Position numbers and translations under genes: made by a program
Shown here: piece after piece, positions 1 to 13,200 of the stretch
Numbering within the stretch: position 1 is the first letter of the stretch
How the letters are laid out: every line of letters starts with the position of its first letter
Origin: Glandiceps talaboti
Lineage: Eukaryota > Hemichordata > Enteropneusta > Spengelidae
Assembly: GCF_964340395.1 (NCBI RefSeq)
Contig: NC_135553.1
Span: 4,396,001 to 4,460,000, forward strand
Length of the DNA stretch: 64,000 nt
Reading direction: 5' to 3'
The notes under the pieces: model-generated
What the model was told of the DNA's origin: nothing
Database searches by the model: none
Seen by the model: the letters and a program-made list of their open reading frames with translations, nothing else

Positions 1-1
1 A

Positions 2-3000
2 ATAGACAAACATGGTTGCTCCCTGTTTCATTACGCAGCTAGATCAGGCAAACTTGATATCATTGATGAATTACTGGCGCTAAGAGATGACAAAGCATTT
101 GACGATCCTGGTCGTGGAATGCGTACACCTTTGTTCTATTCAGTATCCAATGGTCACTGGAAGATTGCGAGAAGACTTATTTTACATGGCGCTAACCCAA
201 GGAAATGCAAAAGCACCATAGATCAATACCTACTTACACCAAAAAAGACATTCTCACATAATGAAGAAACAGTGAAATTAATGATGACAGGTGAAGATAA
301 TTTCAACTATAAACCGATGATAAGGACATTTGATCCTAACCCAGGGATAGAGCTGTCTGATGGTATGGAGGCTGTATTCAACCATGAGCTAATTGACGAA
401 TATGACAAGAACTTGGCCATTCTTGTCATGAAGAACACTTGCCGGCATACTGGGCCGATCCTGGTATATCATTGCAGAACAAAGCTGAAACTCGATATAC
501 ACAAGTTCTTCTATGGAAGTGATGGAGTGAAGTCTTCACTTATATATGAGGGTGGTGACCAAGAGAATATTACAGACTATTACAAGATGTCAGTTACATC
601 TGAAAAGCTGACAAAACAACCAAAGAAACATGTAACAAAATATGAGTTGAAAGAGTCAAAGAAATTGCATTTACATAAGTCTGAAGACCACAATGTAAAA
701 CCAAAGAGCGTTGAGGAGATCAAAGCCATCAAAGACGTTTTACATCTCTTAATACTGTCTAATGTGGCAGCACAAAAGGCTACTTCTATTCTCCACATAT
801 TGAGCGCAGTTGGTGAATCACAGTTAGTGAATGAAGTCATCAAATATCGACCAGACTTCATTCATTTAAAGGATAGTGCTGGTAGAACCCCTCTCTATTA
901 TGCAGCACAAGCTGGAAGCCACGAGTCAGCAAGCATCCTTATCAAGAATGGATCACTTCTATCTGATGGACCATCACCACTATTATCATCACTTGTCTTT
1001 TGGGCACTAAGTACCTCCCACATAAACCAAGTGCTGTTGAAGATGGAGCGCTGGTCTCAACGTCTTCCAGGCCACCCTCTGTATAGTTATCTGGCAAGAT
1101 GTGGTTCAGCCTTGCGAGAATACCTTAGCCAACATAAAGATGTGTGGGTTGACGGTCAAGCCAAATGGGCAGACATTGTCCCACTTGTGCTAACCAATGA
1201 AACAGTGACAGCATCATTACAGGAATCTCCCCTTCTTCTAATTCTTGCTGTGAGTGCCATTCAAGACACTGAGATCCTAGGAAAACTACTAGAATATGGA
1301 TTTGATGTAAATGTTGTCACATCCAATGACCAAAGAGGGGAACCATCAATAAATTTCATCGATATTCTTCTTGTCTTCAGCCAAAATGATGAAAAGGCAA
1401 TATCAAATCTAACAGCATGTGTGGAATTGGTTTCCCCTAGGATATCAACTTTCAAACTTATAGCTGAAACCCAACAATTTATCTTGAAGAAGGGATTATG
1501 GCAAGTCGCAGAGCAAGTCATAACAAGGGCTGAGGCAGAGGATTCTACTAGATGGCTACTCATTTTAATCAAGGCCTCAGAACAAGGAAGGATAGCACTC
1601 ATTGAAAAAATGATGCATTTCTTTGGTGAAGAAAATAGCTATTCGCAAGTAGCTTATCTTATAGCTTTGTATGCAGCATGTCGATATGGACACGAACAAG
1701 TAGTGACATCTCTTCTAAATGTTGGTGTTGACATTTACCATGTATTCTCAGAGATAACTGACAATGTGCCTATTGCATACAGGAGACAACCATGGACATC
1801 ATTCCACTGGGCTTGTTTAAATGGGCATGCCAACATCTTACAAATTCTTGTACAACAAGCTGGTTCTGTAGCTGCTGCAAAGGATGGTCTCAGAGGAACA
1901 AGTGATCCAAACCAGTTGGTATATATTGCTGCATATGGTGGACATTTAAACATCATTGCAGAGCTTGTTACAAATTGGGAAATACCTATTGACATACCAT
2001 TGGAACATGGACAACTTTTGAATGGTCCTAACAGAAATCCCATCAATGCAAAGAGTGTTGTTGAGGTTGCTGCCCTCCAAGTCAATCAAGGCATTGTTAA
2101 GTATATCACAGAAAGTCTGTTCAAAGATGATAGCCCAGCCATTACCTCACTTCAGCAAATGTTTGGTGATCAATCATTATCTATGTACCATGTTGCTGGT
2201 TTTTATGGTTGGCAAGATGTTGCTCAGATACTTGTGGATCATGGTTGCCCAGGTGTAGGAAAACCAGATATGAATGGTCTACCTCCAGCTTCATATGCCC
2301 TTGCCCAGGGACATAGAAGTGTATATGATTTGCTGTGCCATTGTGAAGAAAAGGAAAATAGTCAAGTGAAGAACCATAACTTCTTGTTATCATCTGTAAT
2401 ATCTGATGATACAGTTTCCCATCCAATGTTGTGCACTTTTGGTTGGCTACGTAATTACATGTCTAAGAATGAAAACTTATCAGGAGAGAATGAAAGTGTT
2501 CTAACAAACCAAATGTTTTCGATTAGAGACTCGGGCTATGCATTTGACAGAGTGTGTAGATCACTACAAGGTGGTGCTGAGGATGTGGCAATTTCCTTAA
2601 TCAAAGCTGCAGGTATTGACTCCCCTATTGCTCTCAATACCTACAATGATTCAGCCTTATTGGTAGCCCTGAGAGGAATAATAAGATCAGCGAGTATAGC
2701 TGGTAGCAATGTTCTTCTAGACATGCTGTTAGGCAACATACCGGACAAAAGCCGAGATCTAATCTTAAATCCAAAAGATGGTTCACTGGTGACCCCCTCT
2801 CTACTGGCATCAGCAGTTCAACATAATCAATTAAGTACATTTGAGACACTCATTAAGTACGGTGTACAAACCAGTGGAGTTCGTGGTCAACATGACCAAA
2901 GTATCATGCATGTTGCTGTTCTCGAGACTCGAGATGTAGATATGATCGAGGCAGTGAAGAACCAGATTAGTGAAGAGGATAGCCGAGTGACTGACTCTGC

Positions 3001-3763
3001 AGGACTTACACCACTTGTGTATGCATGTGCACTTGGTCGCCTGCAGTTCATTCCATACATACTGTCCAAAGACATGCTGGGCCTGGAAGCGCATGTATCC
3101 AACCATTCCCGGGCTATCGATTTCACCTGTGCCCACTGCCTACGTAACTTAAGTGTTGGTTGGTTTAGTAAAGCCATGAGACTGGAAGATTACTCGGAGC
3201 AACAAATCATTTTGTCTGCTACTTTCGAAGCAACTAGAACTAGTCCACATGCTCGTCTTTCAGTCGCACCTGAGATCAGCAGCTTGTATATGTGGTTAAT
3301 TCAGCGAGAAAATTCTGAAAGCTGTCTAAATATGCTATCGTACCTTTGTCTCAATAGCAGGGATGATTTCAAAGATGTAGGCTGTACTGAGAACAATCTT
3401 GCTAACTTCTTGGCAGCTTGTTACTTACTGAAGTCAAAAGAAGGCGTCGTACCGAACAAGGGTTTTGCATTACTTGAAAAAGTCCTTATGGTGTCCGAGG
3501 AAAGGAATAGAAGGCACATCCTCCAGTTTGTACTTGACTTTGCTGACAACATCGATTCACGGGAGGCAGTACATAGGTCAGTGATACTCAAACTGCCACT
3601 CCTAAGTCAGGAATTGATAAAGTTGCAAGGAGGCGATGTGTCCTATAAAGGAAATAGTGCAGAAGATACAGCTATAGCATTTGGGCATCGAGAATGGGCG
3701 ACTGAGATTGCAGACTGGGAAGAGGACAACGAAGAGATGAGAAGTTTCAACCTCTTTGATTAG
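2..3763 (+). CDS. Ankyrin-repeat giant protein, 3' exon only (gene 0, partial)
   Basis: An open frame runs from base 2 to the stop at 3763, giving about 1253 residues. It enters the window already open, so the 5' part of the gene lies outside. The first internal Met is at 119, but in-frame ankyrin sequence (HGCSLFHYAARSGK) precedes it, so it is not the start. The protein is a run of ankyrin and degenerate ankyrin units such as RTPLFYSVSNGHW, RTPLYYAAQAG and FHWACLNGHANILQILV. It aligns in order with the last exons of the two genes downstream, including the YHVAGFYGWQDVAQILV block, the VGC-EN-LANFL block, the C-terminal CAHC...GWF motif (Cys codons at 3128 and 3137) and the NSAEDTAIAFG tail. 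It is the most diverged of the three paralogs and has no acidic tract. Function is unknown; a scaffold or ligand-binding role is inferred from the ankyrin repeats only. Confidence 0.85.
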   Translation: MDKHGCSLFHYAARSGKLDIIDELLALRDDKAFDDPGRGMRTPLFYSVSNGHWKIARRLILHGANPRKCKSTIDQYLLTPKKTFSHNEETVKLMMTGEDNFNYKPMIRTFDPNPGIELSDGMEAVFNHELIDEYDKNLAILVMKNTCRHTGPILVYHCRTKLKLDIHKFFYGSDGVKSSLIYEGGDQENITDYYKMSVTSEKLTKQPKKHVTKYELKESKKLHLHKSEDHNVKPKSVEEIKAIKDVLHLLILSNVAAQKATSILHILSAVGESQLVNEVIKYRPDFIHLKDSAGRTPLYYAAQAGSHESASILIKNGSLLSDGPSPLLSSLVFWALSTSHINQVLLKMERWSQRLPGHPLYSYLARCGSALREYLSQHKDVWVDGQAKWADIVPLVLTNETVTASLQESPLLLILAVSAIQDTEILGKLLEYGFDVNVVTSNDQRGEPSINFIDILLVFSQNDEKAISNLTACVELVSPRISTFKLIAETQQFILKKGLWQVAEQVITRAEAEDSTRWLLILIKASEQGRIALIEKMMHFFGEENSYSQVAYLIALYAACRYGHEQVVTSLLNVGVDIYHVFSEITDNVPIAYRRQPWTSFHWACLNGHANILQILVQQAGSVAAAKDGLRGTSDPNQLVYIAAYGGHLNIIAELVTNWEIPIDIPLEHGQLLNGPNRNPINAKSVVEVAALQVNQGIVKYITESLFKDDSPAITSLQQMFGDQSLSMYHVAGFYGWQDVAQILVDHGCPGVGKPDMNGLPPASYALAQGHRSVYDLLCHCEEKENSQVKNHNFLLSSVISDDTVSHPMLCTFGWLRNYMSKNENLSGENESVLTNQMFSIRDSGYAFDRVCRSLQGGAEDVAISLIKAAGIDSPIALNTYNDSALLVALRGIIRSASIAGSNVLLDMLLGNIPDKSRDLILNPKDGSLVTPSLLASAVQHNQLSTFETLIKYGVQTSGVRGQHDQSIMHVAVLETRDVDMIEAVKNQISEEDSRVTDSAGLTPLVYACALGRLQFIPYILSKDMLGLEAHVSNHSRAIDFTCAHCLRNLSVGWFSKAMRLEDYSEQQIILSATFEATRTSPHARLSVAPEISSLYMWLIQRENSESCLNMLSYLCLNSRDDFKDVGCTENNLANFLAACYLLKSKEGVVPNKGFALLEKVLMVSEERNRRHILQFVLDFADNIDSREAVHRSVILKLPLLSQELIKLQGGDVSYKGNSAEDTAIAFGHREWATEIADWEEDNEEMRSFNLFD

Positions 3764-5940
3764 GATGAAATATAATCAGAATGTTGAATTAATATCAGAA
3801 TCGGTAAAATATAGTTACAACTCATTCCAAAGGGAAATGTCAAATTACGAACAATAGAAAAGATTAACGTAAAATTCCTGTGACTCACATGAAGATGTTG
3901 AGTTCAGTCTTCAAGGGCACTACATTTACAATTTAATCATTGTATCCTCTTAAGAAAATGGTTATTTGAATTTTAGTAATTTATTGAATGGAAAGATACA
4001 GCAAGTATCGTTTACAACCGTAAATGGAATATATAGGGGTTTTTTGCCTTGCTATTATAAAATCAAAAATCGATTTTATCAATGTCAAGGAAAATAATGT
4101 CATAATTTGACAAGTCATCTATAGGAATCTTGGTTTAGAAAATAGTATCAATACTTCTTATTACGAAGTCATGTAAAGAATATGTAGGGGTAGGAAAGAG
4201 TAGCATGTACTGTTCAGGAGATTCTTATTCAGAATATTGACTCAGCTTTTCATACAAATCACGTGCCATTTGACATAGTTTTCATACATTTGATCATTTC
4301 GATGTTCGTACCATGTGCCAAATTTCATGTACTGTGTAGTCAATGTATGGTAAGAAGGCTTGACCAAATGACCAACTTTTTAACATCATCAATGCGGGCG
4401 TCTGCATATTTACAAAATGAATTGTTGGTGATTTACATTAAATTTCTTGAAAATGATTACCGTCCTTTTCTTGCTACTCGACATAAAGACTTTGTCTAGC
4501 ATAATTACAGAAGCCATGATTATTACATTACTGTGACCAAATAGTGAATACAAATACTTTTACAATTCATGGACTGTAAAAATTGGGACTTTTGCAAGAT
4601 ATATGCTACCTACAATATTAACCTATGAAACCACACGTGTATTTTGTATCAAAATGTGAAATGTGTTTAACCCCCCAAAAATCGGAAAGATGTACATATC
4701 ATATGTACATGTAAAAGTCCATGTAAAATTCGAACGTATATTAATTGTATATATTACAAATGTAGTTGTAATCAACTTCAATCATGCCAAATTTAGAATA
4801 AAATTTTCCGATATTACTTCGTCCGAAATAAAAATAATGTCTCTGTTTTATGCTCTTGTACACGTTTCCCTTCACGTGTTACTGTAACGACGTAGATTAG
4901 TTTGATAAGAGGTTGGTGCACATGCGTAATGCACTTCACCTGTAAGTGTTACAGAACAGTAGTTTTCTAGACTAAGTAATGTAGGGCTTTTGTTCCTCAG
5001 ACCACAATATAGTCTGAGTACGTCCTGACCTTCTTTTACATGTTACGTTCAAGTCACTTAGAAAATGCCGTTATTCGTCAATGTATATTTATTATGACAC
5101 TTTGATTTTACACCCTTAAAGCATTTCAATATTACAACAACATAACCTGGATACACACGATTAGTATTACCCCCATTTTGTTGGGATACGGCCACTTTGG
5201 CAGACACACGTCTTGGCAAATATTTTCTGAGTGTGTTTACGCTGTTGTAGATATTGTTCCAAGTGAAAATTGCCCTTGAAGAATCTTACATACTATTGGA
5301 TTTTATCCCTCCTACTGAAAAGAACACACTCACCAAAAAGTGTAACATTGCATGTTCTCTCAAGGATTGGGAAGATTTCATCCTAGTTAGAGGTAATTTA
5401 TTGATCTCGACGTACCCGCCATCTGTCAAAACACGAATTTGACAATTGACGCATGGGCATCACACTATTGATTACAAGACAATGAATATATTACGAATAC
5501 ATATTTTACTATTTTTAGGCTTTAATATCGGAGTGCATCTTATAATCAAATTCTCGTAATCAAAATCGGAGTAAACGGAGAATGACCTTTTACGAGTGTT
5601 TTGTTCTTTGCCCCTAGAGTTCTCAAAGAAATTTCGCATGCTAAGTGTGTGCCTGTATCTGTATATGTGTCCGTGTCCGTGTCCGTGTCTGTGTCTGTGT
5701 CTGTGTCTGTGTCTGTGTCTGTATACGATTTAAACTGCCCTACAACAGTATTGCGTGTTTTTTTTGTCAGTTCCAACTGCACTTAAATTCTCCATTTAAG
5801 ATCCCGTGCTGTCAATTTCGTGATTTGTTACACGCTCTGTTACATTGTATTTGCTGTGAACATTGACCCAAGGAGGAACTGAGTCCAAACAAATATCGTG
5901 ATAAAACATGCCATACGTTGTTATGCACCCTTGGACACAC
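3764..5940. other. Intergenic: 3' flank of gene 0 to promoter of gene A
   Basis: No coding sequence is supported here. The short open frames show no family resemblance. AATAAA hexamers at 4797-4802 and near 4824 could serve gene 0 as poly(A) signals, but they lie about 1 kb after the stop, so this is weak. A TGTGTC-type repeat sits at about 5670-5720. Confidence 0.6.
5670..5720. repeat. (TGTGTC)n / (CCGTGT)n hexanucleotide microsatellite
   Basis: About eight consecutive copies of a six-base unit, with the first copies reading CCGTGT and the later ones CTGTGT. The repeat is open in several frames on both strands, which explains the Asp-Thr and Val-Ser repeat frames seen here. Confidence 0.9.
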
Positions 5941-5945
5941 CGTGT

Positions 5946-5963
5946 TTTGTTTACATGGTTACC
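5946..5963 (+). promoter_or_regulatory. Conserved upstream block of gene A
   Basis: TTTGTTTACATGGTTACC ends 143 bases before the start codon. The same block with two changes lies 127 bases before the start codon of gene B. The surrounding sequence is much less alike. It contains a TGTTTAC forkhead-type core in gene A only. Its role as a promoter element is inferred from conservation and position. Confidence 0.45.
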
Positions 5964-6106
5964 GACTCAAAACTATACATGTACCGTATTAGGCCACAGT
6001 ACGACTGAGTGGACGACTGTCATTTGGTGGAACCGAGTTGACATTTTGCCGTTCCTGCATATACAGTACAGCAAGTTCAGAGACGCTCTGAAGTTCGAAC
6101 CTCGAA

Positions 6107-7236
6107 ATGGGCTGTATTGGTTCGAAATCATCCAAGGTTGAGCCACAGCCTGAGGTCCAGCCGACTCCACCACCTCGTACAGCACACTCACGTCAAGGTA
6201 CGTACAGAGACAATCGGTCCTTGTTAAACGATTCAAACACTATTGTTACTATTCTAGTGACGTAGGGGTTGGTTTTTGAAAGACTTGCTATGGTGATCAC
6301 CTATTTCATATGGAATCCATATAATTATATGAACAAATGTACAGAATTCATTTCCTCATTGTAACCTCTCCTTTGTTCGTGTCTTGCGTGACATTGACGT
6401 TACATGACCTTAATAGAATGCGACATAACACACTAGTGCGGGACTGTCAACTTATCTTTACAATGGTCCAATAAGTTTTAAAGTCGTAATACTAAAATAA
6501 AAAAAATATTGCTATTGACCTCTAAAATTGTTTAGCTTATTTTAAGTTTATGTTTTCTTTCTGTTCACGTTTTCTTCTGAAGGCATCCGGTTATTAGTTA
6601 CAGTTTCAAATCTAAGTTACCATGGAAACGCACATGGAAACGTTGAACACGTGGAATGCGATATATTTTAATTAGGACATTACCGACGGCGTATTATAAT
6701 CACCAATTATGCAAATAATAAAGAATAGAATTGTACATAACCTATTAAAAGTGATAGTTTGTAATTTTATAGGTTTAGAAATGGTCACTTTTCTTTCATC
6801 GTGAAATATCGTGTAATGATTCTAACTATGCACCGTGTCAGGCTTACATTTAGGATTTCAGATGATATTATGATAGTTTGTGCGTTTAAAAAAATTCTAA
6901 AACCTTCATATTCTCGAACCACTTTGTCCACCTGTGCCGAATTCGATTTCTCCTGAATAAGTAATGGTGTGCATTTTGTACTCAGACTTAGTAAAAAAAA
7001 TTGGTTGGTTGCAGTTAGTCCATCACATATTAAACACTACAGACATGTCGTTTTGGCCGTTAAATTCTGCCACCAAGGACTTCTAATTCGACATTTCTGA
7101 ACATATAAGAATAACTCTCACTGTGTAGTATGTTACACAGGCAATTGATTTGTTCACTAGGCCTTTAACTGTTGTTTTTATACAGGACGACGACGTACCG
7201 CGTGGGAGGGACAAGATGACACAAAACAGGTTTCAG
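6107..7236 (+). other. Gene A exons 1-2: SH4-like acylation tip and AWEG exon
   Basis: Exon 1 encodes 30 residues beginning MGCIGSKSSK and ending PTPPPRTAHSRQ; exon 2 adds RRRTAWEGQDDTKQVS. Gly2-Cys3 with Ser6 and nearby lysines fits the known N-myristoyl plus S-palmitoyl signal of Src-family kinases and G-alpha subunits. The proline run resembles an SH3 ligand. Both exons end in phase 1. The two introns (6198-7185 and 7237-9931) hold no recognised gene; a small tandem array of GATAGAAGT lies at about 8460-8495. Confidence 0.75.
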
Positions 7237-10200
7237 GTAAGAAAAAGATATTATTTTCGAATAATGTCTTGCGTCACATCTTAAACAAAATCGACGAAAA
7301 GATGTTACTCTATACATGCAAATGTACATGGGAGAACTATTCTATAAGCAATTCTGCAAACTAGAGTGTAGTTGTTGGCGGCCACAATAGTCGATTTTCC
7401 GGTTCCAAGATGCATTGCGCGAGAGGACGTCGCTTATATTGTTAGATTTAGTCTTGTTTTGTCTTTATTACATTCGAAATAACATTTTCATCAGGAAATG
7501 ATGGTAAGACATCTTGACCTCTTTAATTATGGGTGATTTTATAGAACAAAGACTAAACGCCGTCAATGACGGAGAGGGGTTTTACAGGTAAAACCAGGGT
7601 ACCGTCATGTGACAACCATCCCTCTGAGTAGCGCGTGCAAACCCCTCCGCGCGCACAGAATACATGACATTGTATGGAGAAACGCGCAATGCATATTGGA
7701 ACAGGCAACAGGTCTATTGAATATACCTTAGGTGTCATTGCCCATATAGCTTAGCTTACTACAATCGCTCGCCATTTTGACTGAGAAAATGGCCAAATAT
7801 TTTCTTCGCCGTACTGTCTAACTTTGCATACTTTTGACGTTGACATCCCACTTCTACTACTCTAGTTCCACATCCCTCTGCTGGCATCATTGTTGTTCCA
7901 TAACATCAGAATACATTGATCTCAGTCAAATCGCTGTTGACGATCATACGGTGAATAAGTAACTATATAGCGGTGTGAGTAGAGGAGTGGGAACAGTGTG
8001 GTAATATATTGGGGATGATGTGGTGGAGAGGGAATACTGACATCGGTTCCGACAATGTCTGTAGTGCGCCCATCGAGTCTCTGGTCTCCAGCTCTGCCAA
8101 CTAGATCCAAACATGGAAATAATTAACGTAGTGCATTCACAAAAGTCACGTTGGTTGTACTAATGGGAAACAACCAATGCTTCAAAAATTATCAATGTGG
8201 TAGCAACAGTGGAGTCGCGTCCTTGCCATTTATTAAAGGCCATGTGTCTCTTTTGACGCCTGACAACATGTTACAAATGTTTAAAACAATAAGTTAGTGA
8301 GAGGTAAGTGAGGGGCCACTTTTTAGAAAACGTACGTAGTTTTGGGACAGTCACGTTTTACGAAACCAACCAGGTTGACAACCCCCCCCCCTCCCCCGTA
8401 ATAACTCAAGGCGCCGTAATTGTTACGCAGTCACGGATGCACTGCAGTTTCAAAGTGTGATTAGAAGTGATAGAAGTGATAGAAGTGATAGAAGTCGGCT
8501 ATTGTTCGGAGACCTTCTTACTACAAAAACTAGAAATGTAGTGAAATAAGTGCGGAAAACATTTAAAGTGTTTGACAAAATCATTTACTAGTGTTCCCCA
8601 ACTGCCTAAATTATGTAGTCATAGAGACGCACTAGTCTTGCTTCCACAGCAAAACAACTAAATTGTGATACTAAATTATTATATACTATAAATAATATAT
8701 TATTTATACTAATAGATCATTTTAACAGATAACATGATTTCATTAAACGTTAAACATGATTACTATTTCTGTCAAATCTTAGAGTGTTGTTAAACTTCTG
8801 TCGAACGTTATCAAAGACTCAGTTCACACAAAATTTTTAATAGAAATATAACAACACGTTATCGTTCAGTAAGGCTAACAGAGGAATCCTCGTGTAAACA
8901 AATATAAAAAGCTAGGAGTCGTATATTTATTTCATTTTGTAAAATGTTGACAGCAAAATGTCAAAAGTACACGATGTGGTATGATTTAAAGACCACAGTT
9001 GGGTTTGTGTCATGACCCGGATCAATATATGCCTATCAGTAACTGTCAATCTAGATTAGTGTTGAATTGATATCTATAATTGGGTCATTATTTGTTTTGT
9101 CTGCTTCGACCTTTTGCTGGTTTGCATTGTCACCGTGTACGCGTATGTCTGACAGGATACCGAACAGGTAACCCGGATACCTAGTAAATCTTTGAAGCGG
9201 ATTTAAGTTTGGCATTGAGTCAAATCGTTGTTAAATAATTGTTGTCAAAGCCTTGTCTTTTGTTGAACTGTTTTGGCATGCTCTTAGATAAAATATAAAT
9301 CCCTCCAACATTAAAAGCGGTATCTCAAGTTACGTTTGGAAATATAGCGTCATAACAAAGGCTTATTGATGACTTCGTGTATTGATAAGACCTCTATTGA
9401 CTTCATGGATAGGATTATATCCCCAGTCTAAGAGCTTCGAGCGTACCTATACCATGTATACATACTACTGTATGTGTGCACATAACCTTGCATACAAATG
9501 AAGATTTATCTATTACATATACTCGCAGGTAGAAGTAGAATCCACTAATGATTGTGTAGTGATGGACTCTACTCTTTTTATATACGGCTCTGAATTCTAA
9601 TTTTATTTACAAGCAAAATGACAACACTGGCTATTATTTCTAGCAAACCTAACAAATAGCACTCTCTCCAAACACATCACTGTGATTTCTGGAGTCAGGA
9701 GTAGATATTTACACAAAATTAATAAACGTTAACGATAGTTTAAACAAAAAAGACCACGACTGGGTCTTTTAATGTAGTCTTTAATCATCATTTTCTAAGA
9801 CAAATATTAAATAGAGATGGCAATGGAAAAAAAATGACGCGTATTATTTCAATCATGTAAAATGCGCCTCCGAGTATACCTATTATCAAGAACTCAATTG
9901 CATTCATCATCATTTTGTTCTTTCACTACAGAAACCAATGGAGTTCCAGGAAATCAGCTAAATAAGACACCAAGGTCTTTGAAGCCCCGGCTACTACCTG
10001 TACACTTCCGTATTTTTGAAATTCAAGATATTCAGCAAGATCGAACAGAGAATCTAAATCAGTCACGACACTCTTTACAATCCACAAATGTAAAGTCTTC
10101 CAAAGATCAGAATTTGGCCAATAAGCAACAGGTACAGTCGGATAATCTACTAGACCAGTTATTGGTGGATCAGGGCGAACCAGACCACCATTCAGAAAAT

Positions 10201-13200
10201 AGAAGTCTACCCGGCCAGCTTTTACAAGAACATGAAGATGGGGGCGAGGCGAAACAGACTAAGCTCCAGGGACAATCAGCAGTGGGAGACCACCAACAGA
10301 CTACTGCAGGGCTGTGCGGAACGATTTCCCCGGAAACAGGTGAGGAAAATGACTCGTGTCAACAACTACAGCAAAAGGATCAACTTCTTGGAACTGACAG
10401 TGAACAAACTATCGTAACTGAGAATGGTCAGACTGTCAATCATCCAGGGCAGGCTCAGACTAGTGATCAACTAGACAAGGATGCGGTCCTATCTAAACAG
10501 GGTGTAAATCTTGAGGAAGTGCCTGGCAAAGAAGAAGAACCGAAGAAAATTAAATACGTGTTCGAAGACATAGTTTTACCAGTGGAAGAAAAAACAACTC
10601 TGGATCAGTGCAGACAGAAGTTGAATGAGCAGTTACCGAATTCGAACTTTGTCTTTCTCCATAACATGAAAGTAATTACGAAAAACAAAGAATCGGATCG
10701 AACCATCTTTAAAATTCTTCCTAAGCTACCACAAAAATCACCAAATGAGGGTTTCCGTTTCCAAGGGGTGGAATACCAAACTACAAAATGGAATAATGCA
10801 GATGTAACATTTGCAACAGTAGTTAATGTCATCGTGATTCCCAAGGGAGGATCAGCAAAGGATGTCATCAGCCAGCTTGGTTCACCGAGGATAAATGATG
10901 ATGGTGTTCCAGCCTGGGCCTTTGATTTCATACCCTTTGACAGCCTCACCATCAAGATGACACAGACTGCAACAGGTATTGAATACGAGCCACCTTTAGT
11001 TTGTCATATAGATAACCTTTCATTCAACCACCAATCCCAAATATTGAGAGAAAGTTTCTATGTAAATTTCGCCTGCGAAATGGCAAGAATTTGTATATAT
11101 ACATGTTCCAGAATTGAGTATTTGATTTCTTCATTCAAGTGATGTTTTATATTCCCTCTGCAGGTTTACATGAGGCAGCTTCATTTGGTAAAAAAGATAC
11201 CGTAGATCATATTCTTTCATCTCTCATACCACTTGATATAATACATCTGGTCGACATGAGGAAAGCTACGCCATTACATTATGCTGCTGCTAATGGACAT
11301 GTGAAAACACTACAGACACTACTTGATAGGTTGGGTAATGGTTTACTGGATGTACAAGATGTGAATGGTAAAACTGCCTTGCATTTGGCCCTTTACCGCA
11401 ACAAGCTAGATGCTGCTGTTTTGCTAATCAAAAGTGCGGCAGCCATAGTTGATAAAATGGATGTAACTGGCCATACTCCATGTTCACTTCTGAAACTTCT
11501 TCCAGGCGAGTTTTGGGAATCCAATGAAGCTATATTGCAATATTTACCACCCATATTAGCAAAACATGTAGCTAGGCTCATGATCAAGGAAAACAATGGG
11601 GAAATACTTCAACAAGTTCTACCTAACATTAAAAATGTAAATAACAAGGATCTGCTTAAACGTACCTTGCTCCATGAAGCTGTTGAGACGAAGTCTACTA
11701 AATGCATTGATGTGTTACTCAAAAGTAATGCTAAATGTGATATTGAAGACAGCAGTGGGTGCACCCCTCTTTGCATAGCAAGCAGACATGGCAACAGAGA
11801 AGAAGTCAAGAAGATATTACCAAACATGACCGAAAAGAGACACTTCTGCCACGCCCTCTTCCATGCAATAGAGAAAAGGAATATTGATGTGATTACACTT
11901 ATACTAGCATCTGAGAAAACAGACCTGGACAACGACACTCGGAGAGCATTGACACATCTGCTGAATGAAAGACGTTTGAAAGTTGAAGATCACTTGAAGA
12001 TATTGACAGTCTGCAGAGACAAATTAATAAATCAAAGATTCCTTGGATGGGCTTCTGCACGAGGAGAGAAAGGGCTAATCGAACACTTTGTTGACACAGG
12101 CATTGATGTCTCGATGAGTGATTACCTTGGACGTACAGCTTTACATGAAGCAAGCCAAAATGCTAAAATCGAAGTCATCCAATACCTTCTTCAATCTGTA
12201 AAAGCTAATCCAAATGCACGAGACTGTAGGGGAGCAACTCCATTACATTATGCTTGTCAGATTGGAGATCTTAACACTGCTACCGTCTTTCTTGAGGAGG
12301 AAAATGCTTTATGTGATGTCCAAGACAACAGCGGACGAACACCATTACTCACTGCATTGTATTACAAACATACTGGCCTGAGTTTCACCATTCTAGAGAA
12401 GTACAGTGATAAACTGAATGTGTCAGCAGCAGATACTATCTGTATGACAGCTCTTCACTTCACTTATCTATATACAAATGATGCAAGCACATATGTGAAG
12501 ATGGTACAATCAGCCGTTGAACAACAGGAACAAACAAGCAAATCATCAGTACAACAGACATCAGTTTGGAAACCATGGCCAAATGTCAGACATGTGGATG
12601 AGGTATGGAGTTCTCATCTAGAAGATAGACCACCAACACCAAGGACACTACACAAAGGAGTAAAAGATGCATATTCTAAAGCCTTTCATCATGATCGAAA
12701 GTCGAAAGTGCACGATTTCCAAAGCCCTGTCTTAGTGGCTGTAATAGAGAATAATATCGAAGCCATTAGGGCACTGGTCTCTGATCAACACTTTTTAATG
12801 CAAGAAGATGGCTCTCACCGAACCCCATTAGAGTTTGCGCTGGTTCACAAGAAGACAGAGTGTGTGAAAGCACTGTTGGAGATGCATCAGATGTTTGGTG
12901 AGTGAATGACTTGTATTAATAAACTTGGTTCAAAATCAAACAAACAAAGAGTTTCGTTAATTTGGGAAGAAAAATTCTCTTTTGTTCAAGTAAAATTACC
13001 AACAGGAAGACCATTGGAATATACACATTCGAGGCAATAGGAAGTGTACTATACTACAGGCCATTCAACTCATTCATTCATTCATTACACGAATGGTTGT
13101 GTTTATGACTGAATGCATCATTTATCGATAAGATGGATGATATGTTGGATGTTGATTCGTTTGTAGGTTGGCATTTTTGTTTACTTAACAAGCAAAACTT

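Noticed and set aside
1735-2085. Minus-strand open frames inside the ankyrin exons (here and in genes A and B)
   Set aside because: They are shadows of strongly conserved plus-strand coding sequence.
6616-6629. GTTACCATGGAAAC as an RFX X-box
   Set aside because: It departs from the consensus in the second half-site, lies in an intron, and has no counterpart in gene B.
9862-9931. Met at 9862 as a start of gene A
   Set aside because: The bases before 9932 are intron with a CTACAG acceptor; gene B shows the same acceptor, and the MGC exon fits the phase.
11139-11163. Met at 11139 as the start of a separate ankyrin gene
   Set aside because: The frame before 11164 is intron; the acceptor at 11163 joins exon 3 in phase, exactly as in gene B.
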